Assembly: GCF_007993815.1 (NCBI RefSeq)
Contig: NZ_VJWE01000011.1
Location: 1,302,001-1,366,000, forward strand
Reading direction: 5' to 3'
DNA: 64,000 nucleotides
From: Acidovorax delafieldii
GTDB lineage: Bacteria > Pseudomonadota > Gammaproteobacteria > Burkholderiales > Burkholderiaceae_C
The position numbers were made by a program, and so were the translations under genes. Positions 35,519 to 43,919 of this stretch are shown in pieces (position 1 is the first letter of the stretch; every line of letters starts with the position of its first letter). A model generated the notes under the pieces. The model saw only the letters and a list, made by a program, of their open reading frames with translations, did no database searches and was not told where the DNA came from.

Positions 35519-36007
35519 ATGATGAACCCCGAACCCCACGCCATGCACCGCTGGCAGCAGCAGCTGCTGGGCGACTGGACCTGCGAGTCGCTGGCCGACA
35601 TGGGCCCGGGCGAACCCCCCGCGCACAGCCGGGGCACTGAACATGTGCGCGCACTGGGCAGCCTGTGGGTGCTGTGCGAAGGGACGGGATCCATGCCCGG
35701 CGGGGGTGGCGAGGCCCGCATGCTGATGACGCTGGGCTACGACCCGGACCGGCAGGCGTTTGTCGGCACCTGGGTGGGCTCGATGATGACGCATATGTGG
35801 GTGTACCGCGGCACGCTGGATGCCGACCAGAAGGTGCTGACGCTGGAGACCGAAGGCCCCAGCTTCAAGGCCGACGGCGCCACCATGCGCTACCGGGATG
35901 TGATCACCGTCGTCAGCGCCAACAAGCGCACGCTCACCTCGTTCGGCCAGCAGCCAGACGGCAGCTGGAAGCAGTTCATGCAAGCCAAGTACACCCGAAC
36001 CTCCTGA
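35519..36007 (+). CDS. DUF1579-family protein
   Basis: A 162-residue protein behind the same AGGAGACCCCC leader as the VOC gene. HRWQQQLLGDWTCES at the N-terminus and GTWVGSMMTHMWVYRGTL mark DUF1579, a lipocalin-like barrel of unknown role. Third gene of the TetR-linked operon. The TGA stop falls within a decayed family D repeat, so the end of the frame may have been set by that repeat. Confidence 0.85.
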   Translation: MMNPEPHAMHRWQQQLLGDWTCESLADMGPGEPPAHSRGTEHVRALGSLWVLCEGTGSMPGGGGEARMLMTLGYDPDRQAFVGTWVGSMMTHMWVYRGTLDADQKVLTLETEGPSFKADGATMRYRDVITVVSANKRTLTSFGQQPDGSWKQFMQAKYTRTS

Positions 36008-36040
36008 GCCACTGCGCGGCTTCCACCTGAAAGGCGACGT
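36003..36040 (+). repeat. Decayed family D repeat
   Basis: CCTGAGCCACTGCGCGGCTT followed by CC, CCTGA and GGCGACG resembles the copy at 61804 (CCTGAGCCGCTGCGCGGCTT, CCCCCCAG, GGGACGCCG). It overlaps the stop codon of the DUF1579 gene. The remaining space to the MFS gene holds nothing I recognise. Confidence 0.55.
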
Positions 36041-36163
36041 AGCCGGAGGGCTGGCTAAGCCCGATCCACAGCTGCACTGGTATTGCACCCCGCTAGTCCT
36101 CAGTCGCCAGCGCAACGCGCATGACACACTGCGCTGCCAATCTCTTTTGATTTCCACCGTCCC

Positions 36164-37609
36164 ATGACCCTACGCGTCGAAGGCCGCGCACGCTGGCCCG
36201 CACTCATCCTGCTGTGCCTGGGCGAGCTGATGATCGTGCTCGACACCACCATCGTGAACGTTGCGCTGCCCAGCATCAAGGCCGACCTGGGCTTTACCGA
36301 AACCTCGCTGGTCTGGGTGGTCAACGCCTATATGCTCACCTTTGGCGGCTGCCTGCTGCTGGGCGGACGTCTGGGCGACCTGTATGGCCACCGGCGGCTG
36401 TTTCTGGCCGGCATCACGCTGTTCACCGTGGCATCGCTGGCCTGCGGGCTGGCGAATACGCAGGGGCTGCTGGTGGCGGCACGTGCGGTGCAGGGCGTGG
36501 GCGGCGCGGTGGTGTCGGCCGTGGCGCTGTCGCTCATCATGAATCTGTTCACCGAGCCGGGTGAGCGTGCGCGGGCCATGGGCGTCTACGGCTTTGTGTG
36601 TGCCGGGGGTGGCAGCATTGGGGTGCTGCTGGGCGGGGTACTCACCAGCGCGTTGAGCTGGCACTGGATCTTTCTGGTCAACATCCCCGTGGGTGTGGCC
36701 ATCTACCTGGCCTGCCTGGCGCTGCTGCCGGGCGGCAAGGGGCAGGCGCACGGGCAGCGGCTGGACGTGGCGGGCGCCGTCACCATCACCGCGTCGCTGA
36801 TGCTGGCGGTGTACGCCATCGTCAACGGCAACGCAGCGGGCTGGACCTCGCTGCAGTCGCTGGGGCTGCTGGGGGCGGCGGCGGCGCTGCTGGCGGCCTT
36901 TTTGTTCATCGAGTCGCATGTGGCCGCGCCGCTGGTGCCCCTGCCGCTGCTGAGGCTGCGCAACCTGGCCATCTCCAACGTGGTGGGCGTGCTGTGGGCG
37001 GCGTCGATGTTTGCGTGGTTCTTTCTGTCGGCGCTGTACATGCAGCTGGTGCTGGGCTATGACGCGATGCAGGTGGGCCTGGCGTTTTTGCCGTCCAACC
37101 TCATCATGGCGGGCTGCTCGCTGGGGCTGTCGGCCTGGGTGGTGATGCGTTTTGGCATTTGCCGCACGCTGGGCTGGGGGCTGCTGCTGGCGGCGGTGGG
37201 CCTGGCCCTGTTTGCGCTCGCGCCCACCGAGGGGCGGTTTGTGATCCACGTGCTGCCCGGCATGGTGCTGCTGGGCGTGGGCGCCGGCATTGCGCTCAAC
37301 CCGCTGCTGCTGGCCGCCATGGGCGATGTGAAGCCCGAAGACTCGGGGCTGGCCTCGGGGGTGGTCAACACCGCATTCATGATGGGCGGCGCGCTGGGCC
37401 TTGCCATTCTGGCCAGCCTGGCCGATGCGCGCACCGACCACCTGCGCCAGGCCGGGGCCAGCGTGCAGCAGGCGCTCAATGCAGGCTACCAGCTGGCGTT
37501 CTGGGTGTCGGCCTTGTGCTCGCTGGTGGCCGCCGTGCTGGGTGGTTTCGTGTTGCGCCCGGCACCACCACCGTCCGCCGCCGCGCCTTCCCACGCGGGT
37601 GCCGTATGA
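36164..37609 (+). CDS. DHA2-family MFS drug efflux transporter (EmrB/QacA type)
   Basis: A 481-residue inner-membrane protein with about 14 hydrophobic segments. The DHA2 signature is clear: LDTTIVNVALPSIKADLGF in helix 1, NAYMLTFGGCLLLGGRLGDLYGHRR (in parts) in helices 2-3, and GPGVGGA-like QGVGGAVVSAVALSL. It exports drugs or toxic metabolites using the proton gradient. No membrane-fusion partner is adjacent. No clear ribosome-binding site precedes the ATG. Confidence 0.92.
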   Translation: MTLRVEGRARWPALILLCLGELMIVLDTTIVNVALPSIKADLGFTETSLVWVVNAYMLTFGGCLLLGGRLGDLYGHRRLFLAGITLFTVASLACGLANTQGLLVAARAVQGVGGAVVSAVALSLIMNLFTEPGERARAMGVYGFVCAGGGSIGVLLGGVLTSALSWHWIFLVNIPVGVAIYLACLALLPGGKGQAHGQRLDVAGAVTITASLMLAVYAIVNGNAAGWTSLQSLGLLGAAAALLAAFLFIESHVAAPLVPLPLLRLRNLAISNVVGVLWAASMFAWFFLSALYMQLVLGYDAMQVGLAFLPSNLIMAGCSLGLSAWVVMRFGICRTLGWGLLLAAVGLALFALAPTEGRFVIHVLPGMVLLGVGAGIALNPLLLAAMGDVKPEDSGLASGVVNTAFMMGGALGLAILASLADARTDHLRQAGASVQQALNAGYQLAFWVSALCSLVAAVLGGFVLRPAPPPSAAAPSHAGAV

Positions 37610-37620
37610 GGAGATAGGGC

Positions 37621-37684
37621 GCTATCCAATTGATAGCTACTCGGGCATATTCCACTAGCGCATGCAGTCATTCTGGCTTGAAAT
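37621..37684 (+). repeat. Dispersed repeat family A, well-kept copy
   Basis: GCTATCCAATTGATAGCTAC, GGGCATATTCCACTAGCGCATGC (in parts) and ATTCTGGCTTGAAA. The first half forms a small hairpin (GCTATC/GATAGC). It lies 12 bases after the MFS stop. Confidence 0.75.
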
Positions 37685-37835
37685 GGTGGCGAAGCTGTGT
37701 GCGCACGCTGTGCGGCACTGTCCTGTATGCCGCACCGCACTGTTCCACCCAGCGCACTTCTGAAAGCGGTCGCTGGCCTTATCTTTGGCAGGCGTGCTGC
37801 CCGATAGCCGGTGGCGCAAACCCAAGGAGTCCTTG

Positions 37836-38915
37836 ATGTCGTCCTCCCCCACCGTGTCTTCGTCTGCCGCCAGCCTGCCCGTCGTGCAGGCCCAGGCGCT
37901 GGGTCCGCTGTGGCCCACGATGGACCCGTTCCTGTTCTGCGCCCACCATGACGACGCCTACCCCGCAGGCAATGGCGCGTTTGCGCCCGCCGTGTCGCTG
38001 GAGGGCCGCCAGATCGGCAGCGACTTCAGCCGCAAGGACGGCTGGAGCATGTACCACGGCGACACGGTGCCCGGCTTTCCGGGCCACCCGCACCGGGGCT
38101 TTGAAACCGTGACCCTCGTGCGCAAGGGCCTCATCGACCATTCCGACTCGCTGGGCGCCGCCGCGCGTTTTGGCGGGGGTGATGTGCAGTGGGTCACGGC
38201 GGGCAAGGGCATCGTGCATTCGGAGATGTTCCCGCTGCTCAACGCCACCGAGCCCAACCCGCTGGAGCTGTTCCAGATCTGGCTGAACCTGCCCGCGAAG
38301 AACAAGATGGTGGAGCCGCACTTCACCATGCTGTGGAACGAGCGCATTCCGCGCCTGGTCCACCACGACGATGCAGGTCGCGCCACCACGGTGACGGTGG
38401 TGGCGGGCGCTCTGCCCGGCGCGCCCGCGCCGCTGGCGCCGCCACCCGAGTCCTGGGCTTCGCAGCCCGAGGGCGATGTGGCTATCTGGACGCTGCACAT
38501 GGACCCTGGCGCGCAGTGGACGCTGCCCGCCGCGCGCGGCCAGGGCACGCGCCGCATGCTGTACTTCTTTGTGGGCGACAGCCTGCGCGTGGGCCCACAG
38601 GACGTGGGCCAGCACGCCGCGCTGGAGCTGGTGGCCGGGCAGGACTGGCAGCTGACCAACACCGGCGCCACGCCGCTGGAATGCCTGCTGCTGCAAGGCC
38701 AGCCCATTGCCGAGCCCGTGGCGCAGTACGGCCCGTTTGTGATGAACACACAGGCCGAGATCATGCAAGCCATGAACGACTACCGCCGTACCCAGTTCGG
38801 CGGCTGGCCCTGGCCCGACCAGGACCCGGTGCACGGCACCGAAGCGCGGCGTTTTGCGCGCTACCCCGGCCAGACGGAGGAAGAGCGCCCAGCCGAGGCC
38901 TTGTCGGGCGCATAG
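37836..38915 (+). CDS. Pirin-family bicupin protein
   Basis: The ATG at 37836 has AAGGAG upstream and gives 359 residues. The first cupin has the pirin pattern GHPHRGFETVTLV with HSDSLG and GKGIVHSEMF, giving the His and Glu iron ligands; a second, metal-free cupin follows. It is longer than the usual 230 to 290 residues because of an extended C-terminus. Some bacterial pirins act as quercetinases or bind enzymes; the role here is unknown. Confidence 0.9.
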   Translation: MSSSPTVSSSAASLPVVQAQALGPLWPTMDPFLFCAHHDDAYPAGNGAFAPAVSLEGRQIGSDFSRKDGWSMYHGDTVPGFPGHPHRGFETVTLVRKGLIDHSDSLGAAARFGGGDVQWVTAGKGIVHSEMFPLLNATEPNPLELFQIWLNLPAKNKMVEPHFTMLWNERIPRLVHHDDAGRATTVTVVAGALPGAPAPLAPPPESWASQPEGDVAIWTLHMDPGAQWTLPAARGQGTRRMLYFFVGDSLRVGPQDVGQHAALELVAGQDWQLTNTGATPLECLLLQGQPIAEPVAQYGPFVMNTQAEIMQAMNDYRRTQFGGWPWPDQDPVHGTEARRFARYPGQTEEERPAEALSGA

Positions 38916-39076
38916 GGTTGTTCACCAGGCCCTGCCAAGCTTCCACGAGGCCCTGCGGCAGCCGTCCGGCGCCTCGTGGACAATCCGGGGTTTCGTTCTG
39001 ACCCGCGCGGCGGCTGGTGGCATACCCCTGCCAGCCCCGCGCCGATTCTTCACCGCCTGAAAGCGCAAGCACCACC

Positions 39077-39553
39077 ATGGCCACCACCATCACCAAAGAC
39101 TCCGCCGTCACCATCACCTACAAGGTCACCACCCCCCAGGGCAAGCCGCTGGATGCGGGGCACCTGTCGTACCTGCACGGTGGCTACGAAAACATCTTCC
39201 CCAAGGTCGAGGCCGCACTCGATGGCCAGGCCGTGGGCTTCAGCACCACGCTGCAGCTGGCGGTGGAAGACGCCTTTGGCGCGCGCGATGAAAGCCTGGT
39301 GCGCACCATCCCCAAAAGCGAGTTCCCGCCCGGCGTGAAGGTCGGCGGCCAGCTGCAGGGCGTGGGCAACGACGGCCAGCCCGCCGTGTTCAACGTGGTC
39401 AAGATCAAGGGCCCCGAAGTGCACCTGGACGGCAACCACCCGCTGGCAGGCCAGGCGTTGACCTTCAGCTGCAAGGTCACTGAAGTGCGCGCTGCCAGCC
39501 CTGAAGAAATTGCGCACCGCCATGTGCATGGTGCGCACGGCCACCACCATTGA
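39077..39553 (+). CDS. slyD: SlyD-like FKBP-type peptidyl-prolyl isomerase
   Basis: A 158-residue cytoplasmic isomerase/chaperone. The start MATTITKDSAVTITYKV is typical; an upstream ATG at 39017 is less so. LSYLHGGYENIFPKVEAALDG (in parts), VEDAFGARDE and DGNHPLAGQALTF show the FKBP domain with the inserted IF chaperone domain. The His-rich tail (HRHVHGAHGHHH) would bind nickel or other metals as in SlyD. It converges with the thiolase gene. Confidence 0.93.
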   Translation: MATTITKDSAVTITYKVTTPQGKPLDAGHLSYLHGGYENIFPKVEAALDGQAVGFSTTLQLAVEDAFGARDESLVRTIPKSEFPPGVKVGGQLQGVGNDGQPAVFNVVKIKGPEVHLDGNHPLAGQALTFSCKVTEVRAASPEEIAHRHVHGAHGHHH

Positions 39554-39563
39554 TACAGAGGCC

Positions 39564-39580
39564 AGGGGCCGCTGGCCCCT
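39564..39580. terminator. Hairpin between slyD and the thiolase gene
   Basis: AGGGGCC (39564-39570) and GGCCCCT (39574-39580) pair perfectly around GCT between two convergent genes. T-runs are weak on both sides, so a bidirectional terminator is likely but not certain. Confidence 0.5.
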
Positions 39581-39598
39581 CAGGTTTCCCCCCGCTGA

Positions 39599-40732
39599 CT
39601 AAAGTGCCTCCAGCACCGTCGCAATGCCCTGGCCGCCACCAATGCACTGTGTGGCCAGCGCATAGCGGCCCTTCTCGCGCTGCAGCAGCGCAGCGGCCTT
39701 GCCCGTGATGCGCGCACCGGTGGCGCCCAGCGGGTGGCCGATGGACAGCCCACCCCCATCCAGATTGACGGTGTCTTCGCGCAGGCCCAGTTCGCGGATG
39801 CACGCCAGGGCTTGCGATCCAAACGCTTCATTGATCTCCACGACATCCAGATCACTGACCGACAGCTTCGCGCGGGCCAGTGCCTTGCGTGTGGCGGGTA
39901 CGGGGCCCATGCCCATGTACGCGGGATCTACGCCCGCAGTGGCCATGGCGCGGATGCGGGCCAGCGGGGCCAGGCCGTGCCGCGCTGCATATGCGTGGGT
40001 GGTCACCAAGACAGCCACTGCACCATCGGTCAGCGGCGACGAGGTGCCAGCGGTCACCACACCATCTGCGCGGAATGCGGGCCGCAGCGCCGCCAGTGCT
40101 TCCAGTGTGGTGCCGGGGCGGATGCAGCCGTCCTGAGTGACCCAGTCGCCCGACGCCAGGGTAATGGGCACGATTTCGTCTTTCAGCAGCCCCGCCTCAC
40201 GCGCCGCCGCAGCCTTGTGGTGCGACGAGACGGCCAGTGCTTCCTGATCAGCGCGGCTCACCCCGTATCGGTGGGCCACGTTCTCGGCCGTCTCTCCCAT
40301 GCTGATGTACGTATCGCTGTGCTCGTACAACGTGGGGTGGGCCGAGAAGTTGAAGCCCCCCTGCGGAACCATGGTCATGGACTCGACACCGATGCACAGA
40401 AAGGCCTCGCCCAGGCCCGCCTCGATCTGCGCGGCGGCGATGTGAATAGCGGACATGGACGATCCGCAAAAGCGGTTCACCGTCATGCCGCCCACTTCGT
40501 GTGGCAGGCCCGCCAGCAGCGACACGATGCGCGCGATGTTGTTGCCTTGTGCTGCCTCCGGGTACGCGCAGCCGGCAATCACGTCTTCCAGGGTTGCAGG
40601 GTCGATTCCTGTGCGTTTCAACAGACCCGTGACCACCTGCGCGGCGAGGGCATCGGGCCGCACATCGGCCAACGCCCCCTTGCGGGCGAAGTGGAACGGG
40701 GAGCGGGCATAGGCAGAAATCAGTGCTTGCAT
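39599..40732 (-). CDS. Acetyl-CoA acyltransferase (thiolase)
   Basis: A 377-residue thiolase. NRFCGSSM carries the nucleophilic Cys89; GHPLGATGAR and CIGGGQG carry the other His and Cys of the active site. It condenses two acyl-CoAs or cleaves 3-ketoacyl-CoA, in beta-oxidation or an aromatic/fatty-acid pathway. It follows the dehydrogenase gene at 40763-41590 by 30 bp on the same strand, so a hydroxyacyl-CoA oxidation step may be shared. Confidence 0.94.
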   Translation of the reverse strand: MQALISAYARSPFHFARKGALADVRPDALAAQVVTGLLKRTGIDPATLEDVIAGCAYPEAAQGNNIARIVSLLAGLPHEVGGMTVNRFCGSSMSAIHIAAAQIEAGLGEAFLCIGVESMTMVPQGGFNFSAHPTLYEHSDTYISMGETAENVAHRYGVSRADQEALAVSSHHKAAAAREAGLLKDEIVPITLASGDWVTQDGCIRPGTTLEALAALRPAFRADGVVTAGTSSPLTDGAVAVLVTTHAYAARHGLAPLARIRAMATAGVDPAYMGMGPVPATRKALARAKLSVSDLDVVEINEAFGSQALACIRELGLREDTVNLDGGGLSIGHPLGATGARITGKAAALLQREKGRYALATQCIGGGQGIATVLEAL

Positions 40733-40762
40733 GGTCAGACCTCGGTTGTGGTGCAGGAAGGC

Positions 40763-41590
40763 TCAGGCGCTGGTGGTGACCGCGTAGCGTCGGGCTGGCT
40801 GACGCAGCGACAGGAAAGGCCCGAGCGCCCGGCGCGCATCTTCCAGCGCGTTCCAATCGTGCACCGCTTCCAGCGAGGGGATGGTCACCGCCTCGCCCTG
40901 ATCCAGACCGGCCAGCGCGGCATCCACCATGGCGTCCACGTCCATCAGCATGTCTTGCGGCAGGTGGCTGATGGGTGTACCCGCGCGATCCCAGATCTCG
41001 GTGCGTGTTGCTCCCGGCATCACCGCCTGCACGCGGACGCCTATTGGCCCCAGCTCTTGCTGCAGGGACCGGGTGAGGTTCAGCAGGTAAGCCTTGGTGC
41101 CGCTGTACGTGCCGCTGAACATCTCCGGCAGCAGTGCCAGAACGGAGGCAATGTTGATCAGCGTGCCCGCCTTGCGTGCCGCAAAGCCCTTGGCTGCAGC
41201 CGCAGCGAGCCGGGTGGGTGCCAGAACGTTCAGCGCCACCATGCTTTCCACGGCATCGATATCGGCGTCCAGCAATGTCCCTGTCACTGCAATGCCCGCG
41301 TTGTTGAGCAGCAGCGTGATGCCGGCGTCGCTGTGCAGACGCTGCTCCACACGGGCCAGGTCGCTGCGGTCGGTGAGGTCCGCCTGCAGCACCTGAGTCT
41401 TCACCCCGGTCTCCTGCGCCAGGCGGTGGGCGAGTGCAGCCAGGCGTGCGGAGTCACGCGCAACCAGGATCAAATCGTAGCCACGGCGCGCGAGACGGTC
41501 CGCGTACACGGCACCAATGCCGGACGAAGCGCCAGTGATGAGGGCTGTGCCCAGAGAGGGGCGAGAGGAATGGTTTTCTGTGGTGGTCAT
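40763..41590 (-). CDS. Short-chain dehydrogenase upstream of thiolase
   Basis: A 275-residue oxidoreductase of the YqjQ/DltE-like SDR group: TGASSGIG, NNAGIA, catalytic Ser in INIASVLALLP and the YSGTK Tyr/Lys pair. It is first in a two-gene operon with the thiolase. A TetR gene is divergent and an operator-like palindrome lies just before this start. Confidence 0.9.
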   Translation of the reverse strand: MTTTENHSSRPSLGTALITGASSGIGAVYADRLARRGYDLILVARDSARLAALAHRLAQETGVKTQVLQADLTDRSDLARVEQRLHSDAGITLLLNNAGIAVTGTLLDADIDAVESMVALNVLAPTRLAAAAAKGFAARKAGTLINIASVLALLPEMFSGTYSGTKAYLLNLTRSLQQELGPIGVRVQAVMPGATRTEIWDRAGTPISHLPQDMLMDVDAMVDAALAGLDQGEAVTIPSLEAVHDWNALEDARRALGPFLSLRQPARRYAVTTSA

Positions 41591-41613
41591 AAGGTTTCCT
41601 GAAATCTGTTTTA

Positions 41614-41653
41614 GATGATGATTGTCACGTTTAAATTATATGACGATCATCAT
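41614..41653. promoter_or_regulatory. TetR operator candidate before the dehydrogenase/thiolase operon
   Basis: ATGATGATTGTCAC (41615-41628) and ATGACGATCATCAT (41640-41653) mirror each other at 12 of 14 positions around an AT-rich 11-base centre. It sits 24 bp before the dehydrogenase start and 52 bp before the TetR start, so it could control both. Confidence 0.6.
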
Positions 41654-41705
41654 TTAAAATGTCAAGACTAAGTTTCAGGGCTTGCAGTCCGAGGAGAGAT
41701 AGACA

Positions 41706-42299
41706 ATGAAGGTCAGCAAGGAACAGATGGCGGAAAACCGTGAGCGCATCCTTGATGCGGCCGCGCAGTTGTTTCGCGAAAAGGGTTTCGATGGCATTGG
41801 TGTGGCCGACCTCATGAAGAGCGCGGGGCTCACGCATGGCGGGTTCTATGGGCACTTTGCGTCCAAGGACGAGCTGATGGCGCAGGCCAGCGCAAGGGCC
41901 TTGCACCGGCTGCAGACCGCCTGGGCAGCCATTGCGCGTGACGCTGTGGATAAGGGGCAGGACCCTTTGGCAGCTATCGAGGCGGCTTATCTTTCGCCCC
42001 GCCACCGAGATGCACCCGGTCAGGGTTGTCTGCTGGCCGCTCTGGGCGGTGATGCAGCGCGGCAGGGGCCGGCCGTCCGCCATGCTGTGACCGAGGGCGT
42101 GCGCGCCCAACTGGAAGGACTGGCCACCTTGGTGCCTGGCCGTACCAAGGCTGCGAAGCGCCAGCGTGCGCTGGCCGACTATGCGAATCTGGTGGGCGCC
42201 ATGGTGCTGGCGCGCGCGGTGGACGATGAAGAGCTGTCGAACGAAATCCTGAATGCAACCGCAGCCTCACTGCGCTTGCCAGAGCCTGTCCCGCGGTGA
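41706..42299 (+). CDS. TetR-family repressor
   Basis: A 197-residue TetR protein. The N-terminal HTH reads NRERILDAAAQLFREKGFDG, VADLMKSAGLTHGGFYGHFASK (in parts). The C-terminal domain (CLLAALGGDAARQGP) resembles the TetR group that controls quinone- or aldehyde-responsive dehydrogenases (NemR/YhdN-like), an inference. It is divergent from the dehydrogenase/thiolase operon. Confidence 0.93.
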   Translation: MKVSKEQMAENRERILDAAAQLFREKGFDGIGVADLMKSAGLTHGGFYGHFASKDELMAQASARALHRLQTAWAAIARDAVDKGQDPLAAIEAAYLSPRHRDAPGQGCLLAALGGDAARQGPAVRHAVTEGVRAQLEGLATLVPGRTKAAKRQRALADYANLVGAMVLARAVDDEELSNEILNATAASLRLPEPVPR

Positions 42300-42402
42300 G
42301 TGCCCACGGCATATGAAACGCAGCGCGCTGGATCTTGCTATCGCATTTTTTGTCCTCGCATTTCTGCGGGGGTTACAGCGACAGCATTGAGCCCTGAGAT
42401 GG

Positions 42403-42435
42403 AAAAACACAAAGCCCGCAGAGCGGGCTTTGTGT
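42403..42435 (-). terminator. Rho-independent terminator of the Ala/Pro-rich protein gene
   Basis: Read on the minus strand, CACAAAGCCCGC pairs perfectly with GCGGGCTTTGTG around a three-base loop and runs into TTTTT. It lies 18 bp after the stop codon. Confidence 0.88.
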
Positions 42436-42452
42436 AGTGGTCGACCTGGAAC

Positions 42453-42779
42453 TTACTTGGCTGCTTCAGGCTTGGCAGCGTCGGCTTTTTTCTCTGCCAT
42501 TGCCTTAGTCTTCTTGGCCTTCGCCTTCTTCTCTGCCTTCTTTTCTGCAGGGGCCGACGCGGTGGCGGTTGGCGTTACTGCGGGCTTGGCTTCGGCTTTG
42601 GCCGCAGGGGTGGCGGGCGTGGCTGGAGTCGCTGGGGTGGCAGGCATGGCCGATGTGGCAGGGGTCGCAGGCGCCGCGGTCTTCGCGGGGGTTGCTGGCG
42701 TTGCGGGGGCCGCAGGGGCTTGGGCAAACGATGCGGTCACAAAGAAACCGGCGAGCAGGGCAGCGAGGAGCTTGTTCAT
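42453..42779 (-). CDS. Exported Ala/Pro-rich, Lys-rich protein
   Basis: A 108-residue protein with a signal peptide (MNKLLAALLAGFFVTASFAQ). The mature part is low complexity: PATPATPA-type repeats at about 21-62, then a Lys/Ala-rich tail with EKKAEKKAKAKKTK. It should be extended, positively charged and periplasmic. Such small histone-like tails are seen in other betaproteobacterial exported proteins; the role is unknown. It has its own terminator, so it is expressed as a single gene. Confidence 0.75.
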   Translation of the reverse strand: MNKLLAALLAGFFVTASFAQAPAAPATPATPAKTAAPATPATSAMPATPATPATPATPAAKAEAKPAVTPTATASAPAEKKAEKKAKAKKTKAMAEKKADAAKPEAAK

Positions 42780-42864
42780 GAGAAATCCTTTCAGATCGGA
42801 TGACCGCCCGACACAGCGTCGGACTTAGCTATGCAACGGCGCTCGGAGGCGTTGCGATGACAGG

Positions 42865-43803
42865 TTACGAAGTCATTGGCAACAAGGCGTTACCGCGCCC
42901 CAGACCGCGCCCGTTCAGCACCGGCTCCTCGGTCAAGCGCTCGCGTGCCCATTCCACAAAGGCGCGCACTTTCGCTGGGGCCCGTCGGCCTGCGGGGTAC
43001 ACGATGTGCACGGGCACGGGTGGCAGTTCGTGGTCGGCCAGCACGATGCGCAAGCGCCCTGCGCGCAGGCTGGCTGCGGCCTGATAGGCAAGGCAGCGGG
43101 TCAGGCCGATGCCTGCCTCTGCGGCGGCAATGTCCACCTCGTTGCTGTTGCTGATCCATGTGAATTGCGGCTGGCCGGTGGCGCCATCGCGAAACTTCCA
43201 GGGCGATGGCGTGCGTGCGTCAAAGGCGAAGCCGATGGCCCGGTGGCTGCTCAGGTCGGCCGGGTGGCGTGGCTTGCCGTGTTGCGCCAGGTAGGCGGGA
43301 GACGCCACCACCAGGCGGCGCAGCGCGCCCACTTGCACCGCAGTGAGGCCGGAGTCAGGCAGGTGCGCGATGCGGATGGCCACGTCCATGCCTTCGTCGA
43401 GCAAGTGCACCAGGCGGTTGACGAACAGCGTACGCACCTGCACGCGCGGCTGGGCCTGCAAAAAGCCCTGCACGATGGGCGCCACATGCTGGATGCCGAA
43501 CATCTGCGGTGCCGTGATGGACAGTAGCCCCTGGGCCTCGGCCTGTGCGCCGCTGGCGGCCTGCTCGGCCTCGTGCAGGTCGTTCAGGAGGGGACGGCAG
43601 TCGTGCAAGAAGCGCTCGCCCGCCTCGGTCAAGCGCACCATGCGCGTGCTGCGCTGGAACAGCAGCACACCCAGCCGCGCCTCCAGCGCCGCAATGGCGC
43701 GCGTGACGGCCGTGGCCGAGCAGCCCAGCCGCCGCCCCGCCACGGCAAAGCCGCCAGCGTCCGCCACGGCCACAAAACAGCGCAGGGTGTCGAGATAGTC
43801 CAT
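42865..43803 (-). CDS. LysR-type regulator divergent from a GST gene
   Basis: A 312-residue LysR protein starting MDYLDTLRCFVAVADAGGFA, with the recognition helix in CSATAVTRAIAALE. The C-terminus carries ATAGRRAPAKVRAFVEW-type motif (YPAGRRAPAKVRAFVEW) usual in this group. It is divergent from the GST/oxidase-like pair, with a short palindrome between them. Confidence 0.91.
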   Translation of the reverse strand: MDYLDTLRCFVAVADAGGFAVAGRRLGCSATAVTRAIAALEARLGVLLFQRSTRMVRLTEAGERFLHDCRPLLNDLHEAEQAASGAQAEAQGLLSITAPQMFGIQHVAPIVQGFLQAQPRVQVRTLFVNRLVHLLDEGMDVAIRIAHLPDSGLTAVQVGALRRLVVASPAYLAQHGKPRHPADLSSHRAIGFAFDARTPSPWKFRDGATGQPQFTWISNSNEVDIAAAEAGIGLTRCLAYQAAASLRAGRLRIVLADHELPPVPVHIVYPAGRRAPAKVRAFVEWARERLTEEPVLNGRGLGRGNALLPMTS

Positions 43804-43813
43804 GCGACCCATT

Positions 43814-43830
43814 ATTGCGGATACCGCAAT
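43814..43830. promoter_or_regulatory. LysR-type palindrome before the GST operon
   Basis: ATTGCGG and CCGCAAT are perfect arms around ATA, with a further partial match on each side. It lies 11 bp from the LysR start and 90 bp before the GST start, fitting an autoregulatory LysR site. Confidence 0.5.
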
Positions 43831-43919
43831 TATGAAAAGCGGTGATTGATTATTCACACCGCGGCTTGCAATAGATATCGTCGAGCCATCTTTTCACTCA
43901 CATCCGACGAGGCTTCACG

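Noticed and set aside
36170-37594. A 474-residue open frame opposite the MFS gene.
   Set aside because: Extremely His/Gln/Arg-rich, the usual reverse image of a membrane protein.
39734-41602. A 622-residue open frame opposite the thiolase and dehydrogenase.
   Set aside because: Covers two well-supported genes and the space between; no motif of its own.
42570-42720. A run of short repeats that could suggest a CRISPR or tandem-repeat locus.
   Set aside because: They are Pro-Ala-Thr codons of the exported low-complexity protein; no spacers and no even unit length.
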